Source of the DNA: Mesobacillus harenae
GTDB lineage: Bacteria > Bacillota > Bacilli > Bacillales > Cytobacillaceae
Assembly (NCBI RefSeq): GCF_013343715.1
Contig: NZ_JABUNR010000009.1
Location: 161,814-225,813, forward strand
Direction of reading: 5' to 3'
DNA length: 64,000 nt
The notes beneath the pieces are model-generated. The model made no database searches. It worked only from the letters and a program-made list of their open reading frames with translations, and was not told the origin of the DNA. This document shows, piece after piece, positions 60,408 to 64,000 of the stretch. The position numbers and the translations under genes are program-made. Position 1 is the first letter of the stretch; every line of letters begins with the position of its first letter.

Positions 60408-60863
60408 ATGAGAGAATCAAAATATAATTTACCATGTAATATTGCGCAAACCCTTAATATTATCGGGGATCGCTGGACCCTGCTGATTGTCCACGAAATC
60501 ATGGTGGGCCGGACTACTTTTAATGAAATGAAGAAAGGACTTGATGGTATTTCTTCCAATCTGCTCTCAGACCGACTTAAGCACTTGGAACAAACAGGTC
60601 TCATCCATTCATCCCTATACTCCAGCCATCCGCCAAGATATGAGTACAAGTTGACAGAAAGCGGAAAAGAGCTTGACGGAGTATTCAATGCGATCATATT
60701 ATGGGGCCGCAACAACCTAGAGAAATGCTACAAGAAAATTATCCATAAGGCCTGTCAGAATGAAATTGAGCTTGCCTATTATTGTCATCACTGCCAAAAA
60801 AATGTTGATGAACTCGAAGTGATTGAATTGAGCAGCACAGATGACGAGCCAGTTAACAGATAA
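60408..60863 (+). CDS. HxlR family transcriptional regulator with CxxC tail
   Basis: Winged-helix regulator of 151 residues. Residues 8-105 are the HxlR domain (IGDRWTLLIVHEIM, FNEMKKGLDGISSNLLSDRL, YEYKLTESGKEL), with the conserved N-terminal Cys at 10 (LPCNIAQ). The C-terminal extension of about 40 residues has CHHCQ, which may bind zinc or sense redox or electrophile stress. Most HxlR proteins sense aldehydes, quinones or thiol stress through Cys. GGGAGG precedes the ATG. It is divergent from the DUF4242 gene and probably controls that gene and itself. A terminator follows. Confidence 0.9.
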   Translation: MRESKYNLPCNIAQTLNIIGDRWTLLIVHEIMVGRTTFNEMKKGLDGISSNLLSDRLKHLEQTGLIHSSLYSSHPPRYEYKLTESGKELDGVFNAIILWGRNNLEKCYKKIIHKACQNEIELAYYCHHCQKNVDELEVIELSSTDDEPVNR

Positions 60864-60875
60864 CTATTTTCAAAG

Positions 60876-60905
60876 ACAGAGAGCTGAAAAGCCCTCTGTT
60901 TTTTA
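60876..60905 (+). terminator. Rho-independent terminator of the HxlR gene
   Basis: ACAGAGAGCT, loop GAAA, AGCCCTCTGT (one mismatch) and then T6. Confidence 0.85.
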
Positions 60906-60949
60906 ATTGGTTGCGAAACTATAAAAGTTTCAAGTTACGGAAATCGAAT

Positions 60950-61010
60950 CCGTTGTCTACATCCGAGGCCTAGCCCCTCTGGGTCGCTTCCGCTTTTCGT
61001 GTAACTTAGT
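60950..61010. repeat. Dispersed Bacillus-type repeat (CCTAGCCC..GTCGCTTC)
   Basis: Contains GAGGCCTAGCCCCTCTGGG followed by TCGCTTCCGCTTTTCG, related to 12158-12212 in the other orientation. Confidence 0.55.
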
Positions 61011-61084
61011 CCGTTTCCTTCATTTCCTTTGTTCTTTCTATAAAAAATGTAAGTGTTCTATTGTTGGCTACAAAGAACAACTTT

Positions 61085-61849
61085 CTATCCGTTCGTTCTT
61101 CCCCATTGACGGTTTATCCATGCTTCAAATAAGCCAACGGCCTTGTCTAGGAGTAATCCTGATATTCCGATAAATAGGATACCGGCCATTACGAAGTCTA
61201 GTCTCATTGAGTTCCTCGCATCTACTATGAGGTAACCAAGTCCTGACTGCGCTCCAACCATTTCCCCAGCGACAAGGAAGATCCAGGCTGTTCCGACAGC
61301 GATATGAAGGCCATTCGCAATATATGGGAAGGCGGCCGGAAAAATGATTTTCCATAATAGTTCAAACTTCTTAATTTCAAGGTTTTGGGCAATTTTTAAA
61401 TAATTTTTATCAACTTTCCGTACAGCTGAGACTGTGGAAAGCAGCACAGGAAAAAAGGCTGCAATAAAAATGATCACAATCGCAGGGATATCTCCGATTC
61501 CAAACCAAAGGACAATAAACGGCGACCAGGCTATCGGCGAAACGGGCCTTAATACCTGTGCGACTGGATCAAGTACCCCCCATAGCAGCGGAAGCCGGCC
61601 AAATATGAGCCCGAGTATAATCGCTGCCACAACTGCCGATAAATAGCCAGCCAGAAACCGCAAGATACTCACCTGGAAATGAACAAATAGCGTTCCATCC
61701 TGAATGAGTGATACAATGCCTTCCCCAACCATTAATGGCGTTGGGAATAGTACGGTATCATAATCTCCGAAAATGATGATTGTTTGCCAGACTGCAACTA
61801 GAATGGAAAACCCAATGATGGCATTTATAAACGGTTTAAATCTCGACAT
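61085..61849 (-). CDS. ABC transporter permease, SsuC/TauC type
   Basis: Membrane subunit of 254 residues with about six hydrophobic helices, starting in the first (AIIGFSILVAVWQTIIIF). The coupling-loop region KIIFPAAFPYIANGLHIAVGTAW is the EAA motif that contacts the ATPase, in the form of sulfonate/nitrate/taurine permeases. It is the last gene of an ATPase-lipoprotein-permease operon, with only four bases between the binding-protein stop and its ATG. The imported compound may be an aliphatic sulfonate or a similar small anion; the family also has pyrimidine and riboflavin transporters. Confidence 0.9.
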   Translation of the reverse strand: MSRFKPFINAIIGFSILVAVWQTIIIFGDYDTVLFPTPLMVGEGIVSLIQDGTLFVHFQVSILRFLAGYLSAVVAAIILGLIFGRLPLLWGVLDPVAQVLRPVSPIAWSPFIVLWFGIGDIPAIVIIFIAAFFPVLLSTVSAVRKVDKNYLKIAQNLEIKKFELLWKIIFPAAFPYIANGLHIAVGTAWIFLVAGEMVGAQSGLGYLIVDARNSMRLDFVMAGILFIGISGLLLDKAVGLFEAWINRQWGRTNG

Positions 61850-61853
61850 ATGC

Positions 61854-62828
61854 TCACTTCGCCTTATCCATCAAGGAATTATCAACGAATTCATCGTAGG
61901 CCGGCGGGTTTTCCATTAAGCCCATCTCGGTTAGATTATTTTTTAATTCTTCATATTCTTCTTCCTTGATTCTTAGATTATCATACGAAATCCATTGAAA
62001 CGATAGGTCAAGGACATCCTTTTCGACCTTCATATACTTTGATGACATTTCGTGTGTGTGTTCATTTTTTAGCTCAGCCATTTCGCCTGCTTTAACATAC
62101 TCATTGACAAACTCCTGGGCAACTTCATTATTTTCTTGGATAAAGTCGTTCCTGAGAACTAATGTACAGTCGATCGAATCTGCCCAAATGTCCTGGTCCT
62201 GATACAGAACCTTTCCATTATCAATAGCTACAGAGATAGCACCGAATGGCTCAGCGACTACATATCCTGCAACGCGTCCTTCTGAAAGGGCTGCTGGCAT
62301 CTCTGCTGGCGGCATTTCTACTGCTTTTACATCTTCATATTCCATGCCGTTTTGTTTAAGCATTTGATATAAAAGGATATTATGAGTTGAAAATTTATGT
62401 GGTATCGCAAATGTTTTCCCTTTTAAGTCCTCAGCGTTGTTTATATCGTTTGCTGTTACAAGAACATTTCCATCTCTATGGCCTAATGCAACTGCTTTCA
62501 AGTCAATGCCCTGTTCTTTTGCTTTCATTGCGAGGGTTACTAGGACAGACGCTCCGTCTATGCGGCCCGTGTTAAGTGCGTCCATAAGCTCAGGCCATGA
62601 GCCGAATTTAATCAATTCAAGATTGAAATTCTCGTATTCTTCCATTTCTTTTTCAATGTATAAAGGAACTGCGTGAGTAATTGGCAAATAGCCGATTTTG
62701 ACGGTTTTCTTTTCCCCATCACCTGATGATTGGCCGCTATCGCTATTGCCTGTGCCGCAGGCTGCCAGAGCCAATATTAGCATTGCTGTAATCATCAGCA
62801 AAAGAGCTGACTTGAATGAATTTTTCAT
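61854..62828 (-). CDS. ABC transporter substrate-binding lipoprotein, SsuA/NMT1 type
   Basis: Secreted lipoprotein of 324 residues. The signal ends in the lipobox LALAACGTG with the lipidated Cys. The binding fold shows IGYLPITHAVPLYIEKEME at the first strand and GRIDGASVLVTLAMKAKEQG, VVAEPFGAISVA at the ligand cleft, as in SsuA/NrtA/ThiY-like proteins. It starts at ATG 62828 (AAAAGGGAG upstream) and not at an earlier in-frame codon lying inside the ATPase gene. It captures the ligand outside the cell for the permease at 61085 and the ATPase at 62857. The ligand is not identifiable. Confidence 0.92.
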   Translation of the reverse strand: MKNSFKSALLLMITAMLILALAACGTGNSDSGQSSGDGEKKTVKIGYLPITHAVPLYIEKEMEEYENFNLELIKFGSWPELMDALNTGRIDGASVLVTLAMKAKEQGIDLKAVALGHRDGNVLVTANDINNAEDLKGKTFAIPHKFSTHNILLYQMLKQNGMEYEDVKAVEMPPAEMPAALSEGRVAGYVVAEPFGAISVAIDNGKVLYQDQDIWADSIDCTLVLRNDFIQENNEVAQEFVNEYVKAGEMAELKNEHTHEMSSKYMKVEKDVLDLSFQWISYDNLRIKEEEYEELKNNLTEMGLMENPPAYDEFVDNSLMDKAK

Positions 62829-62856
62829 TTGAATTCTCCCTTTTAAAAGATTCTTT

Positions 62857-63642
62857 TTATATATTAAACTCGATAGGTGTCGCTGTACGATTGAACCGGA
62901 ATTCCTCAAAGATCAGCTTACGATAGTACTGAAAGTCACTATGAGTGCGGTCACGAGGTTTGGAAAGCTGAATTTTTATTTCCTTATGAATCTTGCCGGG
63001 GTTTGCATGCATGATAAAAACACGGTCAGACAAGTAAATCGCCTCGTCAATATCGTGGGTAACCAGGGCGATTGTTGTTTTTTCTTGAGATTGGATGCGC
63101 AATAGCTCATCCTGTAAATAATAACGATTAAACGTATCCAATGCTGCAAAAGGTTCATCCATTAAAATCATTTCTGGCTGCAGCGCCAGTGCCCTAGCGA
63201 TCGCGATCCTTTGCTGCATCCCTCCTGAGACTTCATGTGGAAACAAGTCACCCTTGTCGCCAAGTCCGACTAACTCTAAATAGTGCACGGCGCGGTCCCT
63301 TCGATCCTTCACATTTAGATTTAACCCTTCAAGACCAAGCTCGATATTCTTAAGAGCTGACCTCCATGGAAAAAGCCCATAGTTTTGAAAAAGCATAATA
63401 CATTTGCGAGTCGGCTCCTTTACGATTTTATCCTCTAAAAGGATCTTGCCTTCGTCTGCTTTTTCAAAGCCTCCGATAATGTTTAAAAGTGTACTCTTCC
63501 CACATCCGCTTTCTCCGAGGATTGAGATGATCTCTCCGCGGCTAATTTCGAGAGAGATATCCTTTAGCACAGGTATCTCCTGTTTCTTATTAGAAAAACT
63601 TTTACTTACCTTTTCTACTTTAACAATATTACTTTTATTCAA
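62857..63642 (-). CDS. ABC transporter ATP-binding protein, SsuB/TauB type
   Basis: Nucleotide-binding subunit of 261 residues. Walker A ILGESGCGKST, Q-loop LFQNYGLFPWRS, signature VSGGMQQRIAIARALA, Walker B MILMDEPFAALD and the switch His in VTHDIDEAIYLSDR are complete. It energises import through the permease. The TTG at 63642 lies about ten bases after AAGGTGG and is preferred; another TTG at 63681 has no ribosome site. First gene of the ABC operon. It is near the DUF4242/flavoprotein group but separated by the HxlR gene on the other strand. Confidence 0.92.
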   Translation of the reverse strand: MNKSNIVKVEKVSKSFSNKKQEIPVLKDISLEISRGEIISILGESGCGKSTLLNIIGGFEKADEGKILLEDKIVKEPTRKCIMLFQNYGLFPWRSALKNIELGLEGLNLNVKDRRDRAVHYLELVGLGDKGDLFPHEVSGGMQQRIAIARALALQPEMILMDEPFAALDTFNRYYLQDELLRIQSQEKTTIALVTHDIDEAIYLSDRVFIMHANPGKIHKEIKIQLSKPRDRTHSDFQYYRKLIFEEFRFNRTATPIEFNI

Positions 63643-63825
63643 GACTAGCTGCCCCACCTTCCATGCCTCACATTTGAACAATGTCTGTTCACAGCCAGGA
63701 TTTGCATTAATTCATTAATTCCTATAAAAATACTATGTTTTAACTGTAATGTTAGTTATTTTATTATAGTTCCTTCAAATTTTCAACTTAATATTTTGCA
63801 AAATTTGAAAAAGGTGACTTAAAAA

Positions 63826-63860
63826 GGTGACAGGCACCATCCAGAAAACTGGATGGTGCC
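63826..63860. repeat. Palindromic copy of the GGTGACAGGCACC repeat
   Basis: GGTGACAGGCACCATCCAG, loop AAAA, CTGGATGGTGCC: the right arm is shorter by seven bases than in the copy at 58555. It lies upstream of the ABC operon. Confidence 0.75.
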
Positions 63861-63873
63861 TCAGTTTGTCGAC

Positions 63874-63911
63874 AAAAGGGGTTCGGAATGTTCTCATTCC
63901 GAACCCCTTTT
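63874..63911. terminator. Very strong bidirectional terminator
   Basis: AAAAGGGGTTCGGAATG, loop TTCT, CATTCCGAACCCCTTTT: a perfect 17-bp stem. It probably ends a gene entering from the right edge on the minus strand, whose frame I cannot decide. Confidence 0.88.
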
Positions 63912-64000
63912 TAGATTTTAGCGGATTTTTCATGGAAAATAGACTCTCTTATCTATACTTTTAGGCCATTACTGGACTTCTCCACGTCCAGTTGGCCATC

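Noticed and set aside
62829..62909. Longer N-terminus of the ABC binding protein
   Set aside because: It would overlap the ATPase gene and place the lipoprotein signal 27 residues inside; the ATG at 62828 with AAAAGGGAG is correct.
63953..64000. End of a minus-strand gene entering from the right edge
   Set aside because: A strong terminator at 63874-63911 suggests a gene end here, but all three minus-strand frames stay open for at least 30 bases before their stops, so frame and product cannot be chosen.

Overview
The window comes from a low-GC, Gram-positive, spore-former-like bacterium of the family Bacillaceae. Genes carry AGGAGG-type ribosome sites and many TTG or GTG starts. There are perfect CcpA cre boxes, a FadR-like box, a KinB-like sensor kinase, and dispersed repeats familiar from Bacillus genomes (GGTGACAGGCACC and the CCTAGCCC..GTCGCTTC type). 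No species is named because nothing here fixes one.

Layout. (1) 1-6.85 kb: a nitrogen or amino-acid catabolic island. A minus-strand operon (amidohydrolase, APC permease, M20 amidohydrolase running off the left edge) lies behind a consensus sigma-54 promoter. It is divergent from a RocR-like sigma-54 activator and a class III aminotransferase. (2) 6.9-15.4 kb: mixed single genes. These are a cre-controlled esterase, a cold-shock protein, an Old Yellow Enzyme, a DsbA/FrnE-like protein, a peroxiredoxin with an in-frame TGA exactly at the peroxidatic Cys position (probable selenoprotein PrxU, with a bacterial SECIS-like hairpin), a small membrane protein, manA and an aldehyde dehydrogenase. (3) 15.6-52.1 kb: about 36.5 kb with every gene on the minus strand, nearly all for acyl-CoA metabolism. 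It holds seven acyl-CoA dehydrogenases (four of them as two large/small pairs), three acyl-CoA ligases, two class III and one class I CoA-transferase, two enoyl-CoA hydratase-like proteins, five SDRs, a MaoC pair, an SCP2-type thiolase, an HMG-CoA-synthase-like/DUF35 fusion, a hotdog thioesterase, two MBL hydrolases, an APH-like kinase, a TRAP carboxylate transporter and an IclR regulator. A promoter with a perfect cre box over its start site sits at the upstream end, and a strong terminator sits at the downstream end. (4) 52.8-64 kb: a stand-alone trpB, an HD hydrolase, a SET-domain protein, a KinB-like kinase, a third MBL hydrolase behind a FadR-like box, an HxlR/DUF4242/flavin-dehydrogenase group and an SsuABC/TauABC-like ABC transporter.

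How the genes fit together. The large cluster looks like a pathway that imports a carboxylic acid (TRAP), activates it (ligases, CoA-transferases) and shortens it by beta-oxidation. Its paired dehydrogenases, paired MaoC proteins and thiolase/DUF35 couple resemble the side-chain modules of actinobacterial steroid degradation. No ring-cleavage genes are present, so a branched, isoprenoid or alicyclic acid is the more cautious guess. The two most notable items are the putative selenocysteine peroxiredoxin and this cluster with its Cys-less HMGCS-DUF35 fusion.
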